Shown here piece by piece: positions 35,971 through 45,231 of a DNA stretch of 64,000 nucleotides. The stretch comes from Tsukamurella sp. 1534 (GTDB lineage: Bacteria > Actinomycetota > Actinomycetes > Mycobacteriales > Mycobacteriaceae): contig NZ_HE997627.1 of assembly GCF_000312385.1 (NCBI RefSeq), positions 655,292-719,291 on the forward strand. The letters run 5' to 3'. Both the position numbers and the translations under genes were made by a program. Numbering within the stretch: the first letter of the stretch is position 1; the number at the start of each line of letters is the position of its first letter. Under the pieces are notes generated by a model, which was not told the DNA's origin, made no database searches, and was given only the letters and a program-made list of their open reading frames with translations.

Positions 35971-38900
35971 ATGTCACAGGGGGCGCGGGAACGGACGAAC
36001 GAGGCGACCGCGGTCTGGCTCGCGCGGATGATGTTCTTCGCCGCGATCGTGTCCCTGCTGAGCGCGATCGTCCGGGGCGACCGGCTGCTGCCGATGATCA
36101 CCGACATCCTGGGCGTCTTCGGCGTCCCGTCGTACCCCAGCCTGCTGCTGGTCGCCGCCCTCACCGTGCTCAGCGGGGCGCTGCGCCGCCGGCTCCGCGC
36201 CGCGCACACGGTGGCCGTCATCGTGATGTCGCTGCAGGTACTCGCGAACATCGCGACCCTCGTCGTGGTGGTCACCGAGCAGCTGGACCCGGACGACCTG
36301 CGGCACGTGCCGCCGGTGATCGAGGCCTACTTCACCGCCCGCCTCTCGCTGCCCGGAGCCGCGCTCGCCGCGGCCGTGAGCGTCCTGTGCCTGGGATTCG
36401 TCATCGCCGCGCGGTCCTGCTTCCCCGCGCGGCTCGCGCACGGGTCGCGTCGGGCCGCGATCGGCGTGCTGGTGAGCGGTATGACGCTGTCGTACCTGAT
36501 CACCGCCGCGCTCGCGTTCACCTTCCCCGGCCGCGAGCAGAACCGGCTCGACGGGCCCGTCGAGGTGCTGGTGTGGTCGCTGCGGTCGACGTTCGGCGTC
36601 GCGGTGCCGCGGCGCATCGACGTGATGCTCAACGGCCACAGCGGACCGATGTGGATCTACTCCCTCGCCGGGGTGATGTCCGCGAGCGTGCTCATCCTGG
36701 CGCTCATGGCCTTCTGGCGGGCCGGCCGCGGCGACGAGTTGATGACCGAGCCCGAAGAGCTCGAGGTCCGGCGCCTGCTGCTGCAGTACGGCGAGGACGA
36801 TTCGCTCGGCTACTTCGCCACCCGCCGGGACAAGGCCGTCATCGCCTCCCCCGACCGCAAGGCCGTCGTGACGTGCCGCACCGTCGGACCGGTGTCGATG
36901 GCGAGCGCCGATCCGATCGGCGAACGGGCGTCGTGGCCCGGCGCCATCGCCGCGTGGATGGACGACTGCCGTAGCCACAGCCTCTACCCCGCGGTCCTGG
37001 CCGCGAGCTCGGACGGCGCGGAGCTCTACTCCGAGGCCGGCCTGCGCACCCTGGCGATCGGCGACGAGGCGATCATCCACGTCGACAGGTTCACGCTCAA
37101 GGGGCGGGACATGCGCGCCGTCCGGCAAGCGGTGACCCGCGTGTCCTCGGCCGGGTACACGTTGCGGGTGCGCCGGCACGCCGACCTCACCGCCGAGGAA
37201 CTGGCACAGGTCACCGACCTCGCGGAGCGGTGGCGCGGCGAGGAGACCGAGCGCGGGTTCTCCATGGCGCTCAACAGGATCGGTGACCCCGTCGACGGAC
37301 GGTGCGTGCTGGTGTCGGCGCACGACGCGAGCGGCGCCGTGCGCGGCCTGTTGAGCTTCGTACCGTGGGGCACGCGCGGCCTCTCGCTCGACCTCATGCG
37401 CCGCGACCGGGACGCCGAGAACGGCCTCAACGAGTTCATGGTGGCCAAGCTGGTCGAGGAGTGCCCGGACATCGGGATCCGGCGGATCTCGCTGAACTTC
37501 GCGGTGTTCCGTTCCGTCTTCTTCGAGGCGGACAACGTGGGCGCGGGGCCGATCACGCGCCTCGTGGACTCGGTGCTCAGCTTCGCCTCGAAGTTCTATC
37601 AACTGGAGACGCTGTACCGGTCGAACGACAAGTACCGGCCGGATTGGGTGCCGCGCATCCTCTGTTACGACCCCACGCTCACGGCCGTGCGCGCGGGCAT
37701 CGCCGTCGGCACCGCGGAGGGCTTCCTGCCGCAGATCGGGCCCAAGTTCCTCGCGGGTCCCTCGACGCCGGACCAGTTCCCGCGCGACCCCGAGTTCGTG
37801 GTGCGCCTCCTCGCCGAGGAGGATCGCCTGCTGCGCCGCGAGCTGCCGGCGCCGCGGCTGTCCGAACAGCAGCGGGTACGGCGGCGCAAGCTGGAGGCGC
37901 TGGAGGCCTCCGGGATGCCCGGGTATCCCCCGTCGGTGCCGAGGACCGCATCCCTCGCCGACGTGCGCGGGCGCTTCGGCGGGCTGGGCACCGATGCGTC
38001 CACGGGGACCGTCGTCTCCGTGACCGGGCGCGTCCGGGCGATCCGCGACTACGGCGGCGTCACGTTCGTCGAGTTGCACGAGGACACGGCCGTCCTGCAG
38101 GTGCTCGCCGAGAGTGCACGCACACCCGACGACGTCCGCGCGTCGTGGCGCTCGGCCATCGACATGGGCGACCTGGTCTCCGTGACCGGCGAAGTGGTCA
38201 CCTCGCGCACCGGCGAGCTGTCGGTACTGCTGGCGTCGTGGGCAATGGCGGGCAAATGCCTCTCCCCCGTGCCGAAGCCGCGGGTTCGGTTGGGTGAGGA
38301 GACGCGGGCCCGGAACCGTTCGCTCGACCTCCTCACCGACGACGGTGCCGTGGACCTGCTGTACCGGCGATCACGCGCCGTGGCGGCGATGCGGACGACG
38401 TTCGCGGGGCACGGATTCACCGAGGTGGAGACGCCCATGCTGCAGGCGGTGCACGGCGGCGCCGCGGCGCGGCCCTTCACCACGCACATCAACGCCTACG
38501 ACATGGGCCTGTACCTGCGGATCGCGCCGGAGCTCTACCTCAAGCGCCTCGCGGTGGGCGGTATGGGCCGGATCTTCGAGCTGAACCGCAACTTCCGCAA
38601 CGAGGGCGCCGACGCCACGCACAACCCGGAGTTCACCGCGCTCGAGGCGTACGAGGCGTACGGCGACTACACAACGATGCGGGCGCTGACCCGGGAGGTG
38701 ATCCTCGCGGCCGCGACGGCGGTCAACGGGCGCCCCGTCGCGATCAGGCCCGACGGTGCCGGCGGCACCCGGGAGGTGGATCTCACGGCGGACTGGCCGG
38801 TGATCACGGTCCACGACGCGGTCTCCCGCGCGACCGGCACCGCGGTCACCCCGGACACCGGATTCGATGCGCTGGTGGAGATCTGCCGGAGCCGGCACGT

Positions 38901-39339
38901 GGCCGTGCCCCGCGGCGCGACTGCGGGGAAGCTGGTCATGGAGCTGTACGAGGCCCTCGTGGAGAAGCAGACCGAGTTCCCCACGTTCTACTGCGACTTC
39001 CCCGTGGAGGTCTCGCCGCTCGCCCGGCGCCACCGCGACGATCCGCGGCTCACCGAACAGTGGGACCTGGTCGGGTTCGGCGCCGAACTGGGCACCGCGT
39101 ACACCGAACTGACCGACCCGATCGACCAGCGCGAACGCCTCACCCAGCAGTCGATGGCCGCCGCGGCGGGCGACCCCGAGGCGATGGAGCTGGACGAGTC
39201 CTTCCTCGACGCCCTGTCCTACGCGATGCCGCCCACCGGCGGCCTCGGTATCGGCGTGGACCGGATCGTCATGCTGCTGGCGGGCGTGAACATCCGTGCC
39301 ACGCTGGCCTTCCCGTTCGTCAAGCCCCAGGACCGCTGA
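35971..39339 (+). CDS. lysX: bifunctional lysylphosphatidylglycerol synthetase / lysyl-tRNA synthetase LysX
   Basis: 1122 residues from an ATG with GAGGGAG nearby. About 270 N-terminal residues form membrane helices (FFAAIVSLLSAIVRG, LLLVAALTVLSGAL and others). A DUF2156/MprF-type transferase domain follows (GVLVSAHDASGAVRGLLSFV, LDLMRRDRDAENGLNEFMVAKL), then an OB-fold (TGRVRAIRDYGGVTFVELHE), then a class II lysyl-tRNA synthetase core (FTEVETPMLQ, RIAPELYLKRLAVGG, FRNEGADATHNPEFT, GIGVDRIVMLLAG). It charges tRNA with lysine and moves lysine to phosphatidylglycerol, protecting against cationic peptides. The fusion is specific to Mycobacteriales and relatives. Confidence 0.95.
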   Translation: MSQGARERTNEATAVWLARMMFFAAIVSLLSAIVRGDRLLPMITDILGVFGVPSYPSLLLVAALTVLSGALRRRLRAAHTVAVIVMSLQVLANIATLVVVVTEQLDPDDLRHVPPVIEAYFTARLSLPGAALAAAVSVLCLGFVIAARSCFPARLAHGSRRAAIGVLVSGMTLSYLITAALAFTFPGREQNRLDGPVEVLVWSLRSTFGVAVPRRIDVMLNGHSGPMWIYSLAGVMSASVLILALMAFWRAGRGDELMTEPEELEVRRLLLQYGEDDSLGYFATRRDKAVIASPDRKAVVTCRTVGPVSMASADPIGERASWPGAIAAWMDDCRSHSLYPAVLAASSDGAELYSEAGLRTLAIGDEAIIHVDRFTLKGRDMRAVRQAVTRVSSAGYTLRVRRHADLTAEELAQVTDLAERWRGEETERGFSMALNRIGDPVDGRCVLVSAHDASGAVRGLLSFVPWGTRGLSLDLMRRDRDAENGLNEFMVAKLVEECPDIGIRRISLNFAVFRSVFFEADNVGAGPITRLVDSVLSFASKFYQLETLYRSNDKYRPDWVPRILCYDPTLTAVRAGIAVGTAEGFLPQIGPKFLAGPSTPDQFPRDPEFVVRLLAEEDRLLRRELPAPRLSEQQRVRRRKLEALEASGMPGYPPSVPRTASLADVRGRFGGLGTDASTGTVVSVTGRVRAIRDYGGVTFVELHEDTAVLQVLAESARTPDDVRASWRSAIDMGDLVSVTGEVVTSRTGELSVLLASWAMAGKCLSPVPKPRVRLGEETRARNRSLDLLTDDGAVDLLYRRSRAVAAMRTTFAGHGFTEVETPMLQAVHGGAAARPFTTHINAYDMGLYLRIAPELYLKRLAVGGMGRIFELNRNFRNEGADATHNPEFTALEAYEAYGDYTTMRALTREVILAAATAVNGRPVAIRPDGAGGTREVDLTADWPVITVHDAVSRATGTAVTPDTGFDALVEICRSRHVAVPRGATAGKLVMELYEALVEKQTEFPTFYCDFPVEVSPLARRHRDDPRLTEQWDLVGFGAELGTAYTELTDPIDQRERLTQQSMAAAAGDPEAMELDESFLDALSYAMPPTGGLGIGVDRIVMLLAGVNIRATLAFPFVKPQDR

Positions 39340-39469
39340 TCCCGCCCGGATGACTCCGCCCCGCCCGATCCTCTCCGGTTCTCCTGCCCGAGGGGGTGTG
39401 TCCCTCTCCCCGGACGCAAGCCGGACAGGTCGCCGAAAGCCTGACTGTGGGCCCGCCCCTTTGGTCGGG

Positions 39470-40862
39470 TCTGTCGGGAACTTTGTGTAAGAGCTTGTGG
39501 CGTGTGGTCCCAGGTTTGATCCTGGGACGGGAAGAAGATCACGTTCATGAGCGAGCACAGTGAGTCGGCCTGGTCGGCGGAGAGCCGGCCAGCGTCGCCG
39601 CCACCGAACCTGTCGGGGCTGGCGCAGCAACTGGTGACGGCCGCGGAGGAGCAGGGCGTCGGTTTGACCGGCGAGGACGGCATGCTGACGGCGTTGACCA
39701 AGCAGGTCCTGCAGTCGGCGTTGGATGCCGAAATGGCCACCCATCTCGGTTACGACAAGGGCGATCGGGCGGGCCGCAATCGCGGCAACTCCCGTAACGG
39801 TTCGACGCCGAAGACTATTGTCACCGATGTCGGGAAAGTGACCATCGATGTGCCGCGGGATCGCGATGCCTCATTCGAGCCGCAGGTGGTCGGCAAGCAT
39901 CAGCGCCGCCTGGCCGGATTCGATGAAGCGGTGGTCAGCCTGTATGCGAAGGGGATGACCACCGGCGATATCGCCCGCCATCTGGAGGACGTCTACGACA
40001 CCGACGTCTCCCGCAGCCTGGTTTTCCGCGGTGACCGAGCAAGTGGTCGACGATATGCGGGCGTGGCAGTCCCGCCCCCTGGATGCGGTGTATCCGGTGA
40101 TTCTGATCGACGCGATCGTGCTCAAGATCCGCGAAGGGCAGGTTGCCAACCGACCAATCTACGTGGCAATGGGTATCGACTGCAACGGATTTCGAGATGT
40201 CCTCGGGATCTGGATCGGCCCCTCCGGCGGCGAAGGAGCCAAGCAGTGGATGAACATGCTCACCGACCTGAGAAACCGTGGCATCGTGGATGCATGCATT
40301 GTGTGCTGCGACGGGCTGAAAGGCCTACCTCAAGCGATCGAGGCGACCTGGCCGCAAGCAATGGTGCAGACCTGCGTGGTGCACTTGGTCCGCAACAGCA
40401 TGCGGTACGCGTCGAAGAAGCATTGGAGCCAGATCAGCCGCAACCTCAAACGGATCTACCACAGTTCCACCGTGGAGGCCGCCGAAGCCGAATTCGAGGA
40501 GTTCGCCGAGACCTGGGGCCGGACGTACCCGGCGATGATCGCATTGTGGCGCAGGTCCTGGCCCGAGTTCATCCCCTTTCTCGATTTCCCGATCCCGATC
40601 CGCAAGCTGATTTACACGACCAACGGCATCGAATCCCTCAACGCGAGGTTCCGCGCCGCCACCCGACGACGAGGGCACTTCCCCGACGAGCAGTCAGCAT
40701 TGAAAGTGCTCTACCTCGCCTGCCTCGAACGCAAGCACAACCGCCCCAACCCCAGCGGACAAATCGCCGGCTGGAAATCCATCCTCAACACCCTCGCCAT
40801 CACCTACGGCGACCGGCTCGAGGTCAACTAGCCATGACCTCTTACACAGAAAATCTGACAGA
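39470..40862 (+). mobile_element. IS256-family insertion sequence, frameshifted
   Basis: A transposase gene is bounded by imperfect inverted repeats: 39470-39493 on the left and 40839-40862 on the right agree at 17 of 24 positions, sharing TCTGTC outside and TGTGTAAGAG inside. No target duplication of 8-9 bases is visible next to these ends, which suggests an old insertion or later rearrangement. The left end falls 130 bases after lysX, and the right end runs directly into the next reading frame. Confidence 0.75.
39547..40831 (+). pseudogene. IS256-family transposase, split by a single-base frameshift
   Basis: The first part (about 158 residues from ATG 39547) has the family N-terminus: TKQVLQSALDAEMATHLGY, then GNSRNGSTPKTI and GKHQRRLAGFDEAVVSLYAKGMT. 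The second part continues in the next frame from about 40025 (VTEQVVDDMRAWQSRPL) with the DDE residues in VILIDAIVLKI, VCCDGLKGLP and TNGIESLNARFRAATRRRG. An extra T in the run at 40022-40025 explains the break. Removing it gives one 427-residue transposase of normal length. It is probably inactive unless the extra base is an error or slippage restores it. Confidence 0.85.
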
Positions 40863-41175
40863 TGTCGCCAAGGTCGGCAAGGGGTTCGCGGGCGCCGGTA
40901 ACGCGCTAACCGTGATCAACACAGGAGTGGACGTCGCCACCGGAGCGCCTGTTCCGGAGACTCTTGGTAAAGGTGTGGGATCGATCGCCGGCAGAGGGTC
41001 CGTCGCCTGGCTCGGCGCAGGACTAGGAATGGCAGTTGGCGGCCCGCCGCCCGGCGAACTGATTGGCGCCGGAATCGGCGCGCTGGCCGGTTCCAAGGGA
41101 GGCGAATGGATCGGCGGGAAGTTGGGAAGCGCGGCCCGTGGCCTGGGCCGAGGACTTAAGAGCATTTTCAGCTGA
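40834..41175 (+). CDS. glycine-rich membrane-active protein, likely truncated by the IS
   Basis: 113 residues. The first nine or so codons lie in the right inverted repeat of the IS256-type element, so its start codon was supplied by the insertion. The rest is Gly/Ala-rich with zipper-like spacing (GSIAGRGSVAWLGAGLGMAVGG, split by a GPPPGE turn, then IGAGIGALAGSKGGEWIGGKLG) and a basic amphipathic end. Such glycine-zipper tails occur at the C-terminus of secreted antibacterial effectors and bacteriocin-like toxins. I infer the remnant of a larger effector, but the function is unproved. It overlaps the next gene as TGATG. Confidence 0.5.
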   Translation: MTSYTENLTDVAKVGKGFAGAGNALTVINTGVDVATGAPVPETLGKGVGSIAGRGSVAWLGAGLGMAVGGPPPGELIGAGIGALAGSKGGEWIGGKLGSAARGLGRGLKSIFS

Positions 41176-41504
41176 TGAGCCCTGTGCAAATTGCAGTTTC
41201 CTCGGCGCTCTTCGTCGCCGCACTGCTAATCTACGTGTCCACATCGACCCTTGCTCTACGGGCAGATGAAACGTTCGGCCCAGAATATCTAACAATGAGG
41301 AAGAGGTACTGGCGTTTGGGACTTCTCGCCTCCCTGGTCGCAGGCGCTGGAATGTTGATCTTAAAGGGTCCCGCAGCTGGCGCTGGGATGGTTGGAGTTG
41401 CGCTAGCAGGGCTAGCTTGCCTTCCTCTGTATTACTCAGATTTCCTGAAACCGGTCGCAGCCCACGAACTCAAGAACCCCGAGCGCGGAAGACGGTCCGA
41501 ATGA
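41175..41504 (+). CDS. small membrane protein, coupled to the glycine-rich gene
   Basis: 109 residues with three hydrophobic helices (SSALFVAALLIYVSTSTLAL, LGLLASLVAGAGMLIL, MVGVALAGLACLPLYY) and a charged tail. Its ATG overlaps the stop of the glycine-rich gene by one base, so the two are translated together. Position and shape fit a membrane immunity protein for a membrane-active toxin, but no family is recognised. The DNA here is clearly less GC-rich than the flanking core. Confidence 0.55.
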   Translation: MSPVQIAVSSALFVAALLIYVSTSTLALRADETFGPEYLTMRKRYWRLGLLASLVAGAGMLILKGPAAGAGMVGVALAGLACLPLYYSDFLKPVAAHELKNPERGRRSE

Positions 41505-41582
41505 TCCTAGGCGAACACGCCGCCGAGCGTGAGCAACAACAGTCCAGCATTCAGCAGCGACACGACACAAAGGATGGGAAGA

Positions 41583-41890
41583 ATGATTATTTGGCTCGGA
41601 TTATCCCTGGCCTTCGCGGGTGCGGCTACGACACTCTTAGCTCCATTCGTTGCAGCCAGAAGTGGAGCAACCGCGGGGGCGCAGTCCTGCTAGGTGCATT
41701 CATCCTCGCCCTGCGGGCGGTGTGGAACATCGCCGACTCATCTCTTGCGCGCGGCATCGGAGCTGCGGGGTCCTTCGCAACAGGTTGTCGGAGTTGTTCG
41801 AGAGTCGTATGCATTGCACTAGTGCTGACGGTGAGGATGGTTATTGGATGGAGGGGCAGGACTCGCGTGCGGGTTGATGATCATGGCTAA
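41583..41890 (+). pseudogene. small membrane protein gene, probably frameshifted
   Basis: From ATG 41583 one frame reads MIIWLGLSLAFAGAATTLLA and APFVAARSGATAG before a TAG at 41691. The next frame carries on with AVLLGAFILALRAVWNIADS and further hydrophobic residues to 41890. Together they would make one two- or three-helix protein, so a frameshift near 41680 is likely. An alternative continuous frame from ATG 41501 is hydrophilic in its first half and less convincing. Confidence 0.35.
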
Positions 41891-42164
41891 AATTCCGCTT
41901 TATATATTCGTTCTATCTGCGATTGCGTTCGCGATTACATTCGGACTTGGCCGTGTTCGTAGTACGGTGGCCCTCGGATTGGTCGTTTGTGGCTCGATGC
42001 TGTGGATGATCTATCCCAGTCAGGGATTCTCGGTCAGAATTCTGCTCCTTGTGGTAGGCGGAATAGTTGCATTCTGCCTCATAGCTCTTGGCAACAGATA
42101 CATTCAGCGCCACGCAGTTTCTTGGGCCATGTCGTTCTGGGATAGGCTTTTTGGCGGAAGGTGA
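41877..42164 (+). CDS. small membrane protein, three helices
   Basis: 95 residues from ATG 41877 (an ATG six bases on gives 93). Hydrophobic helices are LYIFVLSAIAFAITFGLG, TVALGLVVCGSMLWMIY and VRILLLVVGGIVAFCLIALG, with a basic tail ending DRLFGGR. Its AT-rich codons differ from those of core genes nearby. Not recognised. It is one of a run of tiny membrane proteins downstream of the IS. Confidence 0.5.
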   Translation: MIMAKIPLYIFVLSAIAFAITFGLGRVRSTVALGLVVCGSMLWMIYPSQGFSVRILLLVVGGIVAFCLIALGNRYIQRHAVSWAMSFWDRLFGGR

Positions 42165-42248
42165 CGATTATTTAAGTAGCTGATTCCGTGCTTCTCGGCG
42201 GCGATTACCCGGCGGAAAGACGTTCGGCAGCTGGATTGTAGATAAGCT

Positions 42249-42482
42249 ATGGCAACAGGAAAGCATAAACGTCCTCGTGACGAAGATTCATGGCGCGATC
42301 GGATTTCTCGAAATCTAAGATCCAGCGAGATGGAATACGTTGTTGGAGTCGTATCGGCGAACGTAGCAGCGGTAGTGGCGGGCGGTTTAGGAATCCTGAT
42401 AGTAAGAGGTGTTGCATGCCTTATACTGGGCACACTGACGAACGACCTGATGGCCCAACGGGCGCGGATCAGCGAATCTTGA
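42249..42482 (+). CDS. small basic protein with one membrane helix
   Basis: 77 residues: a charged N-terminal half (GKHKRPRDEDSWRDRISRNL) followed by a hydrophobic stretch (VVGVVSANVAAVVAGGLGIL and IVRGVACLILG). No ribosome site is obvious. No family is recognised. Kept because its codon pattern and hydrophobic helix look real, but a chance frame in AT-richer DNA is possible. Confidence 0.35.
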   Translation: MATGKHKRPRDEDSWRDRISRNLRSSEMEYVVGVVSANVAAVVAGGLGILIVRGVACLILGTLTNDLMAQRARISES

Positions 42483-42526
42483 ATCGGCCCGACTGAACAG
42501 GGTGGTTGAACCATGCAAGGCGCCCG

Positions 42527-42814
42527 ATGATTGGGGCGGTTGCGGCAGTTCTAGTCCTGACGACTGCCGCGGTGTTTATAGGATTCCATAGAGGCCGGGC
42601 GATGGCGGTCGGTGTGGCAATTTTGGTTGCGCTAGGTTCGGCGATTGTATATTTTGCCGCGAGAAGCGCCGGAGAAGACGCCGTCATCGTAACAGCGTTG
42701 TATGTCGCATTCGTTCTACTCTCGACCTATCGTGTACACGAAGGAGTTCCCCAGCTCTCGCGACTGTCTCGCAAGAGGAATCGTGGTAGTCGAGATTCAT
42801 CACGCTATAGATAG
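42527..42814 (+). CDS. small membrane protein, two to three helices
   Basis: 95 residues from ATG 42527 (a TTG at 42506 would add seven). Helices are IGAVAAVLVLTTAAVFIGF, AMAVGVAILVALGSAIVYFA and VIVTALYVAFVLLSTY, then a basic tail (RLSRKRNRGSRDSSRYR). Overall shape resembles the neighbouring small membrane proteins, without clear sequence similarity by eye. The function is unknown. Confidence 0.45.
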   Translation: MIGAVAAVLVLTTAAVFIGFHRGRAMAVGVAILVALGSAIVYFAARSAGEDAVIVTALYVAFVLLSTYRVHEGVPQLSRLSRKRNRGSRDSSRYR

Positions 42815-43171
42815 CCCCTTCAAGCTCAGTGCAAACTTGCCGAGAACACTGAAACCGGAATCATGCCCCGCGCAACGCTCGGGGCGGCAGCCATCAGTGC
42901 GAGCTCGTTCGAAAGCGTCCTGTTTGATCGAGTTCAGGTCAAGCGCACAATCCGGCACCCACGTTACGAAAGCCCAACCCAATGACGCGGGTCGACGTAT
43001 CCCTATCAGCGGTCGACCGGCGCCATCGACCCCGGCGACCCCACAATCCGGATCATCAACCGCGACAAGGGGTGCAAGTCATACCGAAGCCAGCGGCCGC
43101 AGCCCCGACAACGGGGCCACGTCACAGGCGGCGGGGTTGCGGGGTGCCCGCGCGGGGCGTTCGATGAGGGC
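42815..43171. other. gene-poor segment at the right end of the island
   Basis: Composition changes from AT-rich back to GC-rich across this 357-base stretch. I see no convincing gene, no tRNA cloverleaf and no attachment repeat. Short open frames here lack ribosome sites and plausible protein composition. It may be the decayed junction between the island and the core. Confidence 0.4.
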
Positions 43172-43543
43172 ATGCAGCTACCGCAGTCCCTCGCACGTTT
43201 CAACCGCCACGTCACCAACCCCGTCCAGCGGCTGTGGGCCGGCCGGGCGCCGAGCTTCGCGATCGTCGAACACCGCGGACGAAGGTCCGGCACCGCGTAC
43301 CGGACCCCCGTCAACGCCTTCGCCACCGACAACGGGGTGGCGATCCTGCTGTCGTACGGGCCCGACCGCGACTGGCTGAAGAACCTCAAGGCCGCGGGCG
43401 GCGGCGCCGTGATGCGCGGCGGGAGGACCCGCACGGTCGTGGACCCGCGCGTCGTCGGCCGGGACGAGGCCGCACCCCTGGTGAAGAGCCGAGTTTTCGC
43501 CCGTCTCCCCTTCGAGCAGGCCGTCCTGCTCACCTACGCCTGA
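43172..43543 (+). CDS. deazaflavin-dependent nitroreductase-family protein
   Basis: A 123-residue split-barrel protein of the F420-dependent Ddn-like group. Typical features are LARFNRHVTNPVQRLWAGR at the start, VEHRGRRSGTAYRTPVNAF with the phosphate-binding RRSG, and LLSYGPDRDWLKNLKAAGGG for cofactor binding. It likely uses F420 (or FMN) for an unknown reductase activity. These proteins are abundant in Mycobacteriales. It marks the return to core-like GC-rich DNA after the island. Confidence 0.85.
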   Translation: MQLPQSLARFNRHVTNPVQRLWAGRAPSFAIVEHRGRRSGTAYRTPVNAFATDNGVAILLSYGPDRDWLKNLKAAGGGAVMRGGRTRTVVDPRVVGRDEAAPLVKSRVFARLPFEQAVLLTYA

Positions 43544-43611
43544 GGCCCGGGCGCCGACCGTCGCGCGCGACCGTCGCGCGCCGCCCGACGTCCGCGGCGA
43601 CGGGCGTCGAG

Positions 43612-45231
43612 TCAGCCGACGTGGATCTCCGGGCGGCCGGAGGGAATGGTGACCACGGCGCGACGGTGCAGGGGCAGGCCCCGGCTCGCGATGGAGTCGG
43701 CGACGTGGAACTCGGCGCGCCATTCACGGCGGTCCAACCGGTTGAGCATGTAACCGCGCTGGGCGTTGCCGAACTTCACATGCGGCGACGCGGCTTTGAT
43801 CGCCTTGTCGTTGTCGTCGCTGTCCTGGCCGTCCTTGCCGGACGCGATGGACGTGCCCGCGAGTTCCACGCCCACCGTCGGGGCGTCGCTGGTGTACGTC
43901 GACTTGAGCTCCGACACCACGTTCCGGTGGATGTCCCCCACGATCGACACGAGGTTCCCCGCCCGGCGGCGAGTGGCGCCGTCGAGGATCCGGGCCCTGG
44001 ACGCCTCGTAACCGCTCCAGCCGTCCATCGAGACGTTCCGCGCGCCGCCCTTGTTCCGCGCCAGATCGGCGATCGTGGTCTGGTGCGCGAGCACGTTCCA
44101 CAGCGCCCCGCTCGTACCGAGCCCGTCGAGGATCCAGGACTCCTGTGCCCCGCCGGTGATGGTCCGGGCGGGGTCGGCGGTCGCCGCGTCCTGCGGGGCG
44201 TCCTTGTCGTTGTTCACCTGGTCGCTGCGGTACTGCCGGGTGTCGAGGACGCTGAACCGCGCCAGGTCGCCGAACTCGAACCGCCGATACATCCGCAGGT
44301 CGGGGCCGTCGGGGCGCAGCGCCGCCCGGACCGGCATGTTCTCCCACCACGCCTTGAACGCCGCGGCGCGGCGCACGATGAACGCCGCCGGGTCCTGCCC
44401 CTTCTCGGGAATCCCTGCGGCCCAGTTGTTCTCCACCTCGTGATCGTCGTACGCGCAGATGAACGGCGCCGAACGATGAGCCGCCTGCAGGTCCGGGTCC
44501 AGCTTGTACAGCGCGTACCGGTCCCGGTAGTCGGCGAGCGTCGTCATCTCGGCCCACGCGGACTGCGGTACCTCGGTGGTCGGCCTCCGCACGGTGGCCG
44601 GCTTGATCTCGTACTCGTAGACGTAGTCGCCGAGGTGGAACACCACGTCGGGCGACTTCCGCGCCAGGTCACCGAGGGCGTTGAAGTAGCCGTCGGTCCA
44701 CGCCTGGCAGGAGATCACGGCGAAGGTGAGTTCCGCGAGCCGCGAACCGGCCGCCGGTGCGGTGCGCGTGCGACCCGCGGGCGAGACGTCGCCGCCGCTG
44801 CGGAACCGGTAGAAGTAGTCGGTGGCGGGGCTGAGTCCCCGCACGTCGACGTGCACGCTGTGCCCGTCCTCCGGGACGGCGGCGGTGCTGCCGCGCTGTA
44901 CGACGGTGCGGAAGCCCCTGTCGGAGGCGATCTCCCAGTCGACGGGCACCGGCGCGGCCGGCATCCCGCCCCCCGGCTGCAGCGGCGTGCGGGCCAGACG
45001 GGTCCACAGCACCACCGAATCCGGCAGCGGGTCACCGGAGGCGACGCCCAGCGTGAACGGGTTCCCGGACGCAGCGACGGGGTCGGCGTGCGCCGACCGC
45101 TGCGGCAGGAGCTGCGGCGTGAAGGCGACGCCGCCGACCACCCCCATCCAGGTCATGAACCGCCGGCGGGTGGTCCCGGCGCGCAGAGTCCGGTCGGGCA
45201 GAGTCTCGAAAGGGGCTGAACTTTCCGACAT
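43612..45231 (-). CDS. Tat-exported PhoD-like alkaline phosphatase
   Basis: A 539-residue phosphodiesterase/alkaline phosphatase of the PhoD family. A twin-arginine signal (TTRRRFMTWMGVVGGVAFTP) sends it out folded. PhoD features follow: FTLGVASGDPLPDSVVLWTRL, PATDYFYRFRSGG, VISCQAWTDGYFNAL, FHLGDYVYEYE, ICAYDDHEVENNW and VSIVGDIHRNVVSEL, which supply the Ca/Fe ligands. It frees phosphate from diesters in the cell envelope. The ATG follows an AGGAAAG site. No Pho-box is evident. Confidence 0.93.
   Translation of the reverse strand: MSESSAPFETLPDRTLRAGTTRRRFMTWMGVVGGVAFTPQLLPQRSAHADPVAASGNPFTLGVASGDPLPDSVVLWTRLARTPLQPGGGMPAAPVPVDWEIASDRGFRTVVQRGSTAAVPEDGHSVHVDVRGLSPATDYFYRFRSGGDVSPAGRTRTAPAAGSRLAELTFAVISCQAWTDGYFNALGDLARKSPDVVFHLGDYVYEYEIKPATVRRPTTEVPQSAWAEMTTLADYRDRYALYKLDPDLQAAHRSAPFICAYDDHEVENNWAAGIPEKGQDPAAFIVRRAAAFKAWWENMPVRAALRPDGPDLRMYRRFEFGDLARFSVLDTRQYRSDQVNNDKDAPQDAATADPARTITGGAQESWILDGLGTSGALWNVLAHQTTIADLARNKGGARNVSMDGWSGYEASRARILDGATRRRAGNLVSIVGDIHRNVVSELKSTYTSDAPTVGVELAGTSIASGKDGQDSDDNDKAIKAASPHVKFGNAQRGYMLNRLDRREWRAEFHVADSIASRGLPLHRRAVVTIPSGRPEIHVG

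Noticed and set aside
40018-40031. Programmed frameshifting in the transposase
   Set aside because: IS256-family transposases are normally one continuous frame, and the T run is short. A simple insertion mutation is the better explanation.
39462-40870. Target-site duplication around the IS256-type element
   Set aside because: The 8-9 bases outside the two inverted repeats differ, so no duplication can be claimed.
41501-41890. Intact 129-residue protein from ATG 41501
   Set aside because: Its first half is hydrophilic and Gln-rich without structure logic, while an overlapping frame encodes a good membrane helix. A frameshifted membrane gene is more likely.
42815-43171. A tRNA gene or attachment site at the island border
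   Set aside because: No cloverleaf, no CCA-end consensus and no direct repeat matching the left border were found by eye.
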